From: Streptomyces mutabilis
GTDB taxonomy: Bacteria; Actinomycetota; Actinomycetes; Streptomycetales; Streptomycetaceae
Direction: 5' to 3'
Assembly: GCF_014649815.1 (NCBI RefSeq)
Contig: NZ_BMTT01000021.1
Coordinates: forward strand, 1-64,000
Length of the DNA: 64,000 nucleotides
The position numbers were made by a program, and so were the translations under genes. Each line of letters begins with the position of its first letter. Positions within the stretch are counted from its first letter, which is position 1. Shown piece by piece: positions 17,101-26,673 of this stretch. The notes under the pieces are model-generated. The model saw nothing but the letters and a program-made list of their open reading frames with translations. It had not been told where the DNA came from and did not search any database.

Positions 17101-17759
17101 AGTCGCTCCCGTGTGGGATGACGGCGTGCTTCCCCGTCCAGATCGGCGGCGACCTCCTCGGCCGCGCCGAGGACCAGCCGCGCCTCCGCGCGGGATTCCA
17201 CGGTGGTGAGCCGGATCTGTTCGAGTCGGGCGCACTCGTCGCTGAGCCGCGGATTGCTGTCGAACTCCGCGTACGGCGAGCCGCGCCACAGCCCGAGGGC
17301 CTCGGTGAGCCGGGCTTGCGCGGTACGCGGATCGCTCTGCTCCAGCAGCCGCCGTCCGTCGGTGACCAGACGCTCGAAGCGGCAGGCGTCGACGTGCTCG
17401 GGATCGAGATCGAGGACGTAACCGGGCGTCCTGTGACGCAGCAACGAGAGATGACCCGGCCCCGCCGCCGTGTGCAGGGCCCGGCGCAGATGGGAGACAT
17501 GGCTCTGAAGGGTGGCGACGGCGTGCCGGGGTACCTCGTCACCCCACAGCTCCTCGACGAGCAGTTCGGTGGGCACCACACGGCCGAGACGGATGAGCAG
17601 CAGGGCAAGCAGCGTCCGCCGGCGTGGCGGACCGAGCGGGAGGTCGTGCCCGTTGAGTTGCGCCGACATGGGCCCCAGAACGCTCAGGAAGAGCTTGGTC
17701 TGGCCAATGGTCATGGGTGACCCGTTCGCGGTCGGAGGTACGGGCATGACGGTTCCCAT
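14176..17759 (-). CDS. PimR-like SARP-ATPase pathway regulator, interrupted by an apparent single-base deletion
   Basis: Read from 17759, the first frame has a SARP DNA-binding domain (about 20-110; PRRRTLLALLLIRLGRVV), a bacterial transcriptional activation domain (to about 260) and a low-complexity linker with SDG repeats. An AAA/LAL-type ATPase domain follows (GPPGVGKTRLLLELA; LLLEDLQWADTASLDLL). Near 15177 the family-like sequence leaves this frame and continues one frame over (FLPPDDPATVRLEQKLHIHL) to the stop at 14176. Adding one C in TTCTGCC (minus strand) restores a ~1194-residue protein, close to PimR (1198 residues, recalled). As given, the first frame runs on to 15063 and makes a shortened 898-residue protein. 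In-frame TTA codons lie at 16005-16007 and 15903-15905. It would activate the polyene genes. Confidence 0.85.
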
Positions 17760-18780
17760 CGGTCCTTTCGGGGGTGGGCCCGGCTCTTCCGCCGGGAAGA
17801 GCCGGGTTCTGCCGGGCGGTGATCAGCTTTGGTCGGAGCTGCACCCAGCGGTCGAGGGCGGTGAGGTGCTGTGGCGTCAGGCCGTGTCGCGGGTCGAACC
17901 GGCGTGGAAGATCCTGTCCAGGGTGACGGGTGTCCATTCGGTCGCGGTCGCGGTCCCAATCCCGGTTTCGGACCCGGTCCCGGTCGGTGGTCTCACCGTC
18001 GATCCACGCGCGAGGACGTCCGGTTGCCCGGTCGGCAAGGGGCGGGCTCTCCAGTGCGCTTCGCCCCTCCGGAGAGGAGGGGAGGTCCGACTGCGTCGCG
18101 GAGGGGCGGGGGCAGCGTGGAACTGATCATGAGGACACCGTAATGGTGTTCCCAGCGTTCGTAACAGGTGGTCGTTACGCGTGCATGGGCACTAACCAGC
18201 CGATACCGCGACGGTACGCCGGGGGCTCGTCGGTCGAGGAGCGGAGGCACGGGGGCCGCGGTCCGGGTGCGGGCGCCGTGCGAGACGACGGCCCGGGTGG
18301 GGATATGACACAGGCTCTTACGCGCCTGGCGGCCCCGAAATCACCGCCAGGCGGTATTTACCTGCCCGCACGGCGCGAAGTGCGAGACCGCCGGCGACTG
18401 CGCCGACTGCCTCAACGGAGCCTTTGACCGACTCCGATGCAGCACCACTATTGAGCCATCTTCCGAATCCGGAGCCGGAGCCGGATCGAACACCCCCCAT
18501 GGCACGGCAGAAGTGCCTTCCGAGCAGACGATTCCCGATCGGCAAGCGAACGGCAGGCATGCGGCAGGGTTTTCGGCAAGGGGCGCGTGAAACGCCGGCG
18601 GGCGACGGCAAGGGGACGTCAGCGACTCGTCCAGGACCCCGCAAGGGAAGTGACGCACGATGTTCCGGTCTGGAGATACTGCTGGTCCAGGGCCGATGAC
18701 GCCCCTGCTGACGGTCTTGACGGCCGCTCACCAGCCTTCGGATCGATCTCGCGCCCACGTTTCCGATAAGGAGCCCTTTC
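17760..18780. other. 1-kb intergenic region upstream of the SARP regulator and the PAS-LuxR relic
   Basis: No convincing gene was seen. It should hold the divergent promoters of the SARP gene (leftward) and of the relic (rightward). Small inverted repeats occur at 18135-18149 (ACACC-N5-GGTGT) and 18160-18179 (CGTAAC-N8-GTTACG). A single CGGCAAG lies at 18033-18039, and the heptamer array described separately is at 18540-18580. In-frame fragments within it show no family resemblance. Confidence 0.6.
18540..18580 (+). promoter_or_regulatory. SARP-type heptamer array (PimR-like operator)
   Basis: Four direct heptamers occur: CGGCAAG 18540-18546, CGGCAGG 18551-18557, CGGCAGG 18562-18568 and CGGCAAG 18574-18580. 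Spacers are 4, 4 and 5 nt, so the repeats fall on one face of the helix. An extra CGGCAAG lies at 18606-18612. PimR is known to bind CGGCAAG heptamers with 4-nt spacers ahead of pimM. Here the array is 200 nt ahead of a decayed PAS-LuxR (pimM-type) gene. Confidence 0.8.
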
Positions 18781-19253
18781 TTGCTGAGTGCAGCATTTGC
18801 AGCTCCGGGCCTGTGCATGGCAAGCCGCGATATTACACTGACCGCCCAGCAGGGAAACCGGATATTTCTCCGGCAGTTCATCGGTTCGTCCGAGGACATA
18901 TGCGGCCCCGTTTTCCGCGGTGTGTTGCACCCGGGCGTGCAGCGGCCGTCGGCGCGTCGATTCCCCGCATCACCGGAAGGCAGGCACCAGCGATTCGTCG
19001 TGCCCGTCATCGTCATGGGGCCCGGCGAGGGGACACGCGTGCTGCCCGAGCGCGAGAAGACTCTCCGCGATGGACGCGCGCGACACCGAGGGTGTCGCCG
19101 CCGGCTGCTGCAGTCGGCAGGGCGTCGAGTGCCATGTGACCAGCCTGCTGCGGAAGATGCCGTTCCCCGGCCGCGCCGCGCAGGTCACCCGCTGTCGCAG
19201 GCACCGGGCGGGACGGCTCGAGACGCTGACCTCGTGGAGGCCGGGCCATGGGG
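18781..19253 (+). pseudogene. Decayed PAS-LuxR regulator (PimM family relic)
   Basis: A TTG at 18781 with AAGGAG at 18768-18773 opens a frame with APGLCMAS, NRIFLRQFIGSSEDICG, VLHPGVQ and GRHQRFVVPVIVMGPGEG. This is the PAS half of the family represented by the intact gene at 21500. Around 19050 the similarity passes to the next frame, giving MDARDTEGVAAG, then RQGVECHVTSLLRKM and GRAAQVTR. That is the LuxR helix-turn-helix with its middle deleted. The gene is thus frameshifted and internally deleted. Its place, divergent from the SARP gene and behind the heptamer array, is that of pimM in the pimaricin cluster (recalled synteny). Confidence 0.75.
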
Positions 19254-19287
19254 GGCTCGGTCACCCGGTGTACGGAAGAGGGCGTGA

Positions 19288-21159
<1,872 letters not shown>

Positions 21160-21260
21160 CGAGCGGCGGGCGGGGCCACTCCGTGCCCCGCCTCCCTCTT
21201 CATCCGACGAACGCCCCGCCACGGTGGGCGGACGAACCAGAACCGAGAAGAAGACATCGC

Positions 21261-21503
21261 GTGAACTCCCCCCTCAGTGACAACGGCCTGTGGACCCGCG
21301 GGCTTCCCCCGCGCCCCGACGCCCGTGCCCGGCCGGTCCGCCTGCCCCACGCGGTCGGTCCCACCGGCTCCCCCTTCCCCGACTCCCCATCCGCACCCGG
21401 CAGCGTCGATGTGCTGCGCGAAGTGATCTCTCAGTTGACCGCACCGGATCATGAGTGCCATCGGCCGGCGCCGATACCTTCGAGGGGAGTGGCGATACCG
21501 TGA
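21261..21503 (+). pseudogene. Type II thioesterase relic (N-terminal ~50 codons), coupled to the next regulator
   Basis: From GTG 21261 the frame reads GLWTRGLPPRPDARARPVRL and PHAVG, ending its similarity at SVDVL. It aligns without gaps to the start of polyketide type II thioesterases (SLWIRRFHPAPDARARLVCF, PHAGG, then VDVL). The GxSxG and catalytic Asp/His regions are absent and key residues are already changed (HAGG to HAVG). After about 21406 the sequence no longer matches. The frame ends in a GTGA overlap with the PAS-LuxR start at 21500, so the remnant could still be translated as an 80-residue leader to that regulator. Confidence 0.6.
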
Positions 21504-22192
21504 TCGATGACTCGTTGGGCACGACGGCGGCCCGTGCCTCGTACATCGCGGCGAAACAGAGACCGGAGTACGGTGACATATTCCGGCTGATGTTCGAGCA
21601 GTCCGGGCTGTGCATGGCGACGCTGGATCGTGCTCTGTGTCTGCGTGAGGCCAACATGGATTTCCTCGCACAGTTCGACCGAAATCCGCAGGACAGTTAC
21701 GGTCGTCCGTTCCTGGCGTTGCTGCATCCGACGGTACGGAAATCCATAGGCCGTGATCTGGCCCTGCTCGGCGCCGGTGAGCGTGACCGTGTCGGTGGAA
21801 AGATCATCGCGGTCAGACAGGACGGCGCGCTGCTGTTCGGTGAGCTGATCGCCGTTTCGGTGGTCGGGCCGGGCGGTGAAGTCGATGCCGTTCTGGTGGT
21901 GGTTGGCCGGACTTCCCGGGTCGGCAAGGCGCAGGCGATCGTTCAGCGCGGAGTGCTGCTCACCCCGATGGATGCCAGCATTCTGGAGGGTGTCGCCGCC
22001 GGGATGTCCACGGGCAAGCTGGCGGCCGTTCTGCACATGAGCCGAGGCGGGGTGGAGTACCGGGTAACGGCTCTGCTGCGCAGATTCAAAGCCATCAACC
22101 GAACCGAGCTGGCCTCCAAGGCCTACTCCATGGGCGTGTTGAATGCGGAGAGCTGGCCACCCACCGTGCAGTCGACGTACGTGCAGAACTGA
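21500..22192 (+). CDS. PAS-LuxR transcriptional activator (PimM/PteF family)
   Basis: A 230-residue regulator with one N-terminal PAS domain (FRLMFEQSGLCMATLDRAL, then FLALLHPTVRKSIGRDL) and a C-terminal LuxR helix-turn-helix (MDASILEGVAAGMSTGKLAA, GGVEYRVTALLRRF). The C-terminal tail SWPPTV is typical of polyene-cluster PAS-LuxR proteins. GTG 21500 was chosen because GAGGGGAG lies upstream and the frame overlaps the preceding one by GTGA. Relatives are about 192 residues (recalled), so a start some 20-40 codons later is possible. Such activators bind 16-nt palindromes near -35, and candidate boxes occur at 23392, 28481 and 28525. Confidence 0.92.
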   Translation: MIDDSLGTTAARASYIAAKQRPEYGDIFRLMFEQSGLCMATLDRALCLREANMDFLAQFDRNPQDSYGRPFLALLHPTVRKSIGRDLALLGAGERDRVGGKIIAVRQDGALLFGELIAVSVVGPGGEVDAVLVVVGRTSRVGKAQAIVQRGVLLTPMDASILEGVAAGMSTGKLAAVLHMSRGGVEYRVTALLRRFKAINRTELASKAYSMGVLNAESWPPTVQSTYVQN

Positions 22193-22202
22193 AAGGCCGA
22201 CA

Positions 22203-22247
22203 AGGAACGGAACCGCCCGGAATGGTCTTCCGGGCGGTTCCGTTCCT
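22203..22247. terminator. Perfect 20-bp hairpin between the convergent PAS-LuxR genes
   Basis: Arms 22203-22222 and 22228-22247 are exact 20-nt reverse complements with a 5-nt loop. This is the strongest hairpin in the window. It begins 11 nt after the stop of the plus-strand regulator and ends 47 nt before the stop of the minus-strand regulator, so it can terminate both. Confidence 0.85.
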
Positions 22248-22293
22248 GTTGTATCCGGGTCATCCGGACTGCGTATCCCGGCGTCCGGTCATG

Positions 22294-23001
22294 TCAACGG
22301 CATTTGACGTGCTCTTGCTGGACCCGGGGCGGCCAGGTGCCGCTGCTGAGGATGCCTGTCGTGTAGGCGCGGGAGACCAGCGCCGGCCGGTTGGGAACGC
22401 CCAGCTTCCGAAGCATGGCGCTGATGTGGTACTCGATGCCTTTGCAGCTCAGGTGCAGCTGGCCGGCCAACTGGACGGTGGAGGCACCGGCGGCGACCCT
22501 CTCCAGGATCTTGGCCTCCATCTCGCTCAGCAGAGTGGACCGGGCGCCGTCCGGCGGGCATTCGGCGGGCGGCGGGTCGGTCTGGAGCAGCACGAGAAGC
22601 GGGCTGCTGGTGCGGGCGTCGGCGCGCATTCTCAACGCCGTCAGATTGCCTCGCACCGCATGGTTCGGGCGCGGGACCTTGACGTACTCGGTGAAGCGGC
22701 CGGTGCGGCCGAGGCGGAGTTGATCAAAGCCGACCTGTAACCGGGACCGGCTGTCAGGGTGTAAAAGCTCGGCGAACTCGATGTCCCGGACCTCGGAGGT
22801 GCTGCGGTCGAGCAGGGCGAGCAGGGCATCGTTGGCCTGCCGGATGCGGCTGCGCGAGTCCAGGGCCGCCATCCCGACTCCGGAGCGCTCGAACAGGGAA
22901 TGGAACATGGCCGCCGACCGGGACGGTGTGCCTTGGTGCGACACAGAGCGACGCATATCGGTGTGGGAGCGTTCCGTCAGACGATCTATCGCATCTTGCA
23001 T
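22294..23001 (-). CDS. Second PAS-LuxR transcriptional regulator, with two TTA codons
   Basis: A 235-residue paralogue of the adjacent regulator. Its PAS region is FHSLFERSGVGMAALDSRSR, then FAELLHPDSRSRL. The helix-turn-helix region is SEMEAKILERVAAGASTVQL, LSCKGIEYHISAMLRKLG, and the tail TWPPRV. ATG 23001 is preceded by GAGGGA. In-frame TTA codons occur at 22762-22764 and 22738-22740, so production probably waits for the bldA leucyl-tRNA late in growth. It is divergent from the P450 gene, with a 463-nt shared upstream region. It probably acts on the polyene genes, in parallel with or instead of the lost pimM-type gene. Confidence 0.9.
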   Translation of the reverse strand: MQDAIDRLTERSHTDMRRSVSHQGTPSRSAAMFHSLFERSGVGMAALDSRSRIRQANDALLALLDRSTSEVRDIEFAELLHPDSRSRLQVGFDQLRLGRTGRFTEYVKVPRPNHAVRGNLTALRMRADARTSSPLLVLLQTDPPPAECPPDGARSTLLSEMEAKILERVAAGASTVQLAGQLHLSCKGIEYHISAMLRKLGVPNRPALVSRAYTTGILSSGTWPPRVQQEHVKCR

Positions 23002-23464
23002 GATGTCCCTCGTCGGAAGTTCTCGGGCGATTGCGCTGGAGGCTCGTCAACGTTGACGGTGCCGCTCGCCGATCTTCTGTCTGTTGGTCGCCACCCTGAA
23101 TCGTGTCAGGGCGTCCTGAACCACGTGGGCTTCGGTTTCGATGGAATCCCTGCGGCGTTTCCTGTGTGGTAACACTGTTGAAACGGAATACCTCTGTGCT
23201 GGTTAACATCACCCAGCCTCGCACCGCACGGCACCGCGTGAATTGGACCGGAATCAGGTTGATTCCCCCACCCGTCCGCCCATTTACCTCGTGCGTCGAA
23301 GGCTAGTTGCATATTCATCCACAACGCAACTCCGCGTGACTAGTGTCACGGGCCCTTGTGGGTGTCATCACGTCGTCCGGGATCCGGCTGTCTAGGGATT
23401 TCCGGCCGACGGTGCCGTGAGACTGTCCGGTGCTACCGGCCTTCACGCGGAGAGGACGCGAGCC
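23002..23464. promoter_or_regulatory. Divergent promoter region of the second PAS-LuxR gene and the P450 gene
   Basis: A 463-nt gap without a gene. It is less GC-rich than its surroundings around 23160-23330. It contains the inverted repeat GTGAC-TAGT-GTCAC at 23335-23348 and a PimM-type box at 23392-23407. Promoters must run both ways, but -10/-35 elements cannot be placed with confidence. Confidence 0.6.
23392..23407 (+). promoter_or_regulatory. PimM-type PAS-LuxR box upstream of the P450 gene
   Basis: CTAGGGATTTCCGGCC matches the recalled PAS-LuxR operator CTVGGGAWWTCCCBAG in its first 12 positions. The right end is degenerate. It lies 57 nt ahead of the ATG at 23465, where a -35-centred activator site would be expected. 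Confidence 0.6.
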
Positions 23465-24625
23465 ATGACCATGGCCGAAGACAACATTCCCTCGATGGCG
23501 TCCCTGACCGCGCCACTGCTCGGCATCAACGAGGAACTCCGGGCGATGCAGGCGGAACGGCCGATCTGGAAGGTCCGGACCTTCACCGGTGACGAGGCCT
23601 GGCTGGTCATGGGCGCTCCGGAGGTCAAGCGGCTGCTCGTCGACCGGAGGCTGGGCCGCTCGCATCCCGACCCGAGCAGCGCACCGAAATACGCGCCGAG
23701 CCCGGTGTTCGAGCAGATCATGACCGAGTTCGAACGTCATGCCGAACTCCGGGCGCTGCTCACGCCGTACTTCTCGCGCGCGTCCATGCGGGCGATCCAG
23801 CCGAAGGTCGAAGCGACCGTGGCGGAACTGGTCGACAAGATGCTGGCGGGTGAACGCCCGGCGGAACTGCAGAAGGTGCTGGCGCGGCCGTTGGCCATGC
23901 GTGTGCTGTGCGAGCTCGTCGGCATCCCCGTGGCCGACGAGGAACTGGTCGGCGACCTGCTGCACCGTATGGCCGGCCTCGGTGCGGGCGACGGTGACGC
24001 CACCCTCGACACGTATCTGGCCGGGATCGCGGCGCAACGGCGGGTCGAACCGCGCGACGACATGATCTCCGGACTGGTCGCCGCGGGACAGACCGATGAG
24101 CGGGTGGCGACGATGGTCGCGATGCTGCTGTTCGCCGGCGGCGAGAGCGTTGCCACGCACATCGGGTTCGGCGTGGCCCGGCTGGCCACCGATGACGCGC
24201 TGCGGGAGGCGTTGCTCCAGGACCGCACGCTGGTCGAGCCGGCGGTCGAGGAGATGCTGCGCACCGCCAGTCACGGGGGCGGGGCGCAGCCCCATTACGC
24301 CAACGCGGACATCGAGATCGCAGGGGTGACCATTCGGGCCGGCGACCTCGTGCTGCCGGACTTCGCGCTGGCCAACTTCGATGCACGGGCCTTCGAGGCC
24401 CCGGAGGCCGTGGACATCACGCGCAGCCCGAACCAGCATCTGGCGTTCGCGCACGGGATCTGGCACTGCCTCGGTGCGCCGCTGGCCCGGATGGAGCTGC
24501 GGACCGTCTACACGACGCTGTTCGGGCGGGCGCCCTCCATCCGGCTCGCGGTGCCGCTCGACGAGCTCAACCGCGAGGCCGACCGCTTGTTCGCGACCAT
24601 GCCCGAGCTCAAGATCACCTGGTGA
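23465..24625 (+). CDS. Cytochrome P450, polyene tailoring (epoxidase/hydroxylase candidate)
   Basis: A complete 386-residue bacterial class I P450. The I-helix reads AGGES (224-228) in place of the usual AGxxT, ExxR is in EEMLR, and the heme loop is FAHGIWHCLG with Cys335. The position two before Cys is Trp, where His or Arg is usual. ATG 23465 follows GGAGAGGA. No ferredoxin gene is adjacent. In pimaricin clusters the P450 that oxidises the methyl branch to a carboxyl (PimG) has its own ferredoxin, while the C4-C5 epoxidase (PimD) does not. The lone gene therefore leans towards a PimD-like role, but this is not certain. A PAS-LuxR box precedes it. Confidence 0.9.
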   Translation: MTMAEDNIPSMASLTAPLLGINEELRAMQAERPIWKVRTFTGDEAWLVMGAPEVKRLLVDRRLGRSHPDPSSAPKYAPSPVFEQIMTEFERHAELRALLTPYFSRASMRAIQPKVEATVAELVDKMLAGERPAELQKVLARPLAMRVLCELVGIPVADEELVGDLLHRMAGLGAGDGDATLDTYLAGIAAQRRVEPRDDMISGLVAAGQTDERVATMVAMLLFAGGESVATHIGFGVARLATDDALREALLQDRTLVEPAVEEMLRTASHGGGAQPHYANADIEIAGVTIRAGDLVLPDFALANFDARAFEAPEAVDITRSPNQHLAFAHGIWHCLGAPLARMELRTVYTTLFGRAPSIRLAVPLDELNREADRLFATMPELKITW

Positions 24626-24648
24626 GGCCAGGTCTGCGGTGAGCACGA

Positions 24649-24719
24649 GCGTGCCCTCCCGGGCAGCGTGCCGACGTCGGTCCGCTCGATGACCGTCTCG
24701 GACTGCCGGGAGGGCACGC
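24649..24719. terminator. Convergent terminator hairpin after the P450 gene
   Basis: The segment at 24649-24665 pairs with 24703-24719 (CTGCCGGGAGGGCACGC) with one bulged G, around a loop of about 37 nt. It lies between the ends of the P450 gene (24625) and the convergent ABC exporter gene (24796). Confidence 0.6.
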
Positions 24720-24795
24720 CTTCGTGTGTCCTGCCCTGTGTGACCCTCGGTGTGACCTCCGGATCACCTGGCGGAACCGCGGCCGTGTTCCCTCA

Positions 24796-26673
24796 TCAGG
24801 GCGTGGTGACGAACTGGGACGTGTACAGGTCGGCGTAGGCGCCGTCGGCGGCGAGGAGCTCGTCGTGCGTGCCCTGCTCGACGATCCGGCCCCGGTGCAT
24901 GACGAGGATGAGGTCCGCGTCGCGGATGGTGGACAGCCGGTGCGCGATCACGAAACTGGTGCGGCTCCGGCGCAGCTCCGCCATCGCCTTCTGCACCAGC
25001 AGTTCGCTGCGGGTGTCGACCGAACTGGTCGCCTCGTCGAGGATCAGCACGGACGGAGCGGCGAGGAACGCCCGCGCCACGGTGATGAGCTGTTTCTCGC
25101 CGGCGCTGATGCCCGCCGCCTCGTCGAGCACCGTGTCGTAGCCGTTCGGCAGCGTCCGCACGAAGTGGTCCACCCGCATCGCCCTGGCCGCGGCCACGAT
25201 CTCCTCGCGTGTCGCGCCCGGGCGCCCGTACGCGATGTTCTCCGCCACCGTCCCCTCGAACAGCCATGTGTCCTGGAGCACCAGGCCCGTGCGTGAGCGG
25301 AGGTCCTCGCGGCTCATCGTCGCGATGCCCACGCCGTCGAGCAGGATCCGCCCGGAGTCGGGCTCGTAGAACCGCATCAGGAGGTTGCCGAGTGTCGTCT
25401 TGCCCGCACCGGTCGGTCCCACGATCGCGACCGTCGTCCCCGGTGGCACCGACAGCGAGAAGTCCTCGATCAGTGGGCGGTCCGGCCGGTAGCGGAAGCT
25501 GACGTCCCGGAACTCCACGTGGCCGGAGACGGTGGCGAGCCTGGCCGGGGCGACCGGGTCGGCAGACTGCTCGTCGGCGTCGAGGAGGGCGAAGACGCGT
25601 TCGGCCGACGCCAGGCCGGACTGGAACTTGCCGACCACCGCGCCGATCTGGCCGGCCTGGTTGCTGAACTGGTTGCTGTACTGCAGGAACGCCTGCACCT
25701 CACCGATGGACAGCGCGCCCGAGGCGACCCGCAACATACCGATGACGGCAACGGCGACGTAGTTCAGGTTCGACACGAAGCTCAGCGAGGGTTCGACGGT
25801 CGCCGCGAAGAACTGCGCGGAAGAGCCCGCCCGGTACGCCTTCTCGTTGTGCCGGTCGAACTCCGCCTGGCTGTGGGCCTGCCGTCCGAACACCCGGACA
25901 AGGGTGTGTCCGGTGTACATGTCCTCGACATGTGTGGCCAGGGCTCCGGTCGCGGCCCATTGCTCGGCGAACCGCGGCCGTGCCCGGGCACTCAGCTTCG
26001 CCGCGATCACGGCGCACACCGGAAGGCTCAGCAGCAGCAGAGCCGCCAGCAGCGGCGAGATCACGAACATCACCGCGGTGAGGCCGGTCGCGTACAGGAC
26101 GGCGGTGCCCAGCTGACTGAACGTCCGCTGGAGCACCTGCTGCAGATTGTCGACGTCGTTGGTGACGCGGCCCAGGAGCTCGCCGCGCGGCTGACCGTCG
26201 AAGTAGCCGAGCGGCAGCCGGGCCAGTTTCGCCTCCGCCCGCGTCCGTACGTCCCGGGCGACCGCCTGCACGACGTTCGCCGCGATGCGCTCCTGCACGA
26301 AGTTGGCCGCCGACCCGACCGCGTACAGGGCCAGCACCAGCAACAGCACCGACGCCACCGCCGCGAAGTCGATGCCGTGACCGGGTACGAAGTCGACCGT
26401 GTCGTACACGGACGCGAGGGTGCCGTGGCCCTCCGTGCGGAGCCGGTCCAGTGCCTGCTCCTTCGTCAGCCCGGCCGGCAGTGACTCGCCGGCCACGCCG
26501 GCGACGATCAGGTTCGTGGCGTCGCCGAGGCGGAGCGGGGCGATGATGTTCACCACGACACCGGCGAGGCTCACCAGGAAGGTGACGACGAGGACCGTCC
26601 GGTGCGGGCGCATCAGCCGCGCGATCGCCCGCAGCGTCCCCTTCGGGTCGGCGGCCTGCTGCTTGTCGGTCAT
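24796..26673 (-). CDS. ABC exporter half-transporter, subunit with degenerate signature motif
   Basis: A 625-residue TMD-NBD protein. Residues ~1-330 contain six membrane helices, with an unusually long first extracellular loop (about 60-110). The NBD has Walker A GPTGAGKTT, Walker B SVLILDEATSSVD with the catalytic Glu, and H-loop IAHRLST. The signature reads ISAGEKQ rather than LSGGQ. It pairs with the subunit encoded just upstream, whose stop overlaps this ATG (ATGA), so the two form a heterodimer like PimA/PimB or AmphG/AmphH. Those are presumed to export the polyene. It lies downstream in a two-gene operon reading away from the PKS. Confidence 0.93.
   Translation of the reverse strand: MTDKQQAADPKGTLRAIARLMRPHRTVLVVTFLVSLAGVVVNIIAPLRLGDATNLIVAGVAGESLPAGLTKEQALDRLRTEGHGTLASVYDTVDFVPGHGIDFAAVASVLLLVLALYAVGSAANFVQERIAANVVQAVARDVRTRAEAKLARLPLGYFDGQPRGELLGRVTNDVDNLQQVLQRTFSQLGTAVLYATGLTAVMFVISPLLAALLLLSLPVCAVIAAKLSARARPRFAEQWAATGALATHVEDMYTGHTLVRVFGRQAHSQAEFDRHNEKAYRAGSSAQFFAATVEPSLSFVSNLNYVAVAVIGMLRVASGALSIGEVQAFLQYSNQFSNQAGQIGAVVGKFQSGLASAERVFALLDADEQSADPVAPARLATVSGHVEFRDVSFRYRPDRPLIEDFSLSVPPGTTVAIVGPTGAGKTTLGNLLMRFYEPDSGRILLDGVGIATMSREDLRSRTGLVLQDTWLFEGTVAENIAYGRPGATREEIVAAARAMRVDHFVRTLPNGYDTVLDEAAGISAGEKQLITVARAFLAAPSVLILDEATSSVDTRSELLVQKAMAELRRSRTSFVIAHRLSTIRDADLILVMHRGRIVEQGTHDELLAADGAYADLYTSQFVTTP

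Noticed and set aside
18424-18769. Short plus-strand frames in the SARP/PAS-LuxR intergenic region
   Set aside because: No Shine-Dalgarno, no family motif, and they overlap the heptamer operator.
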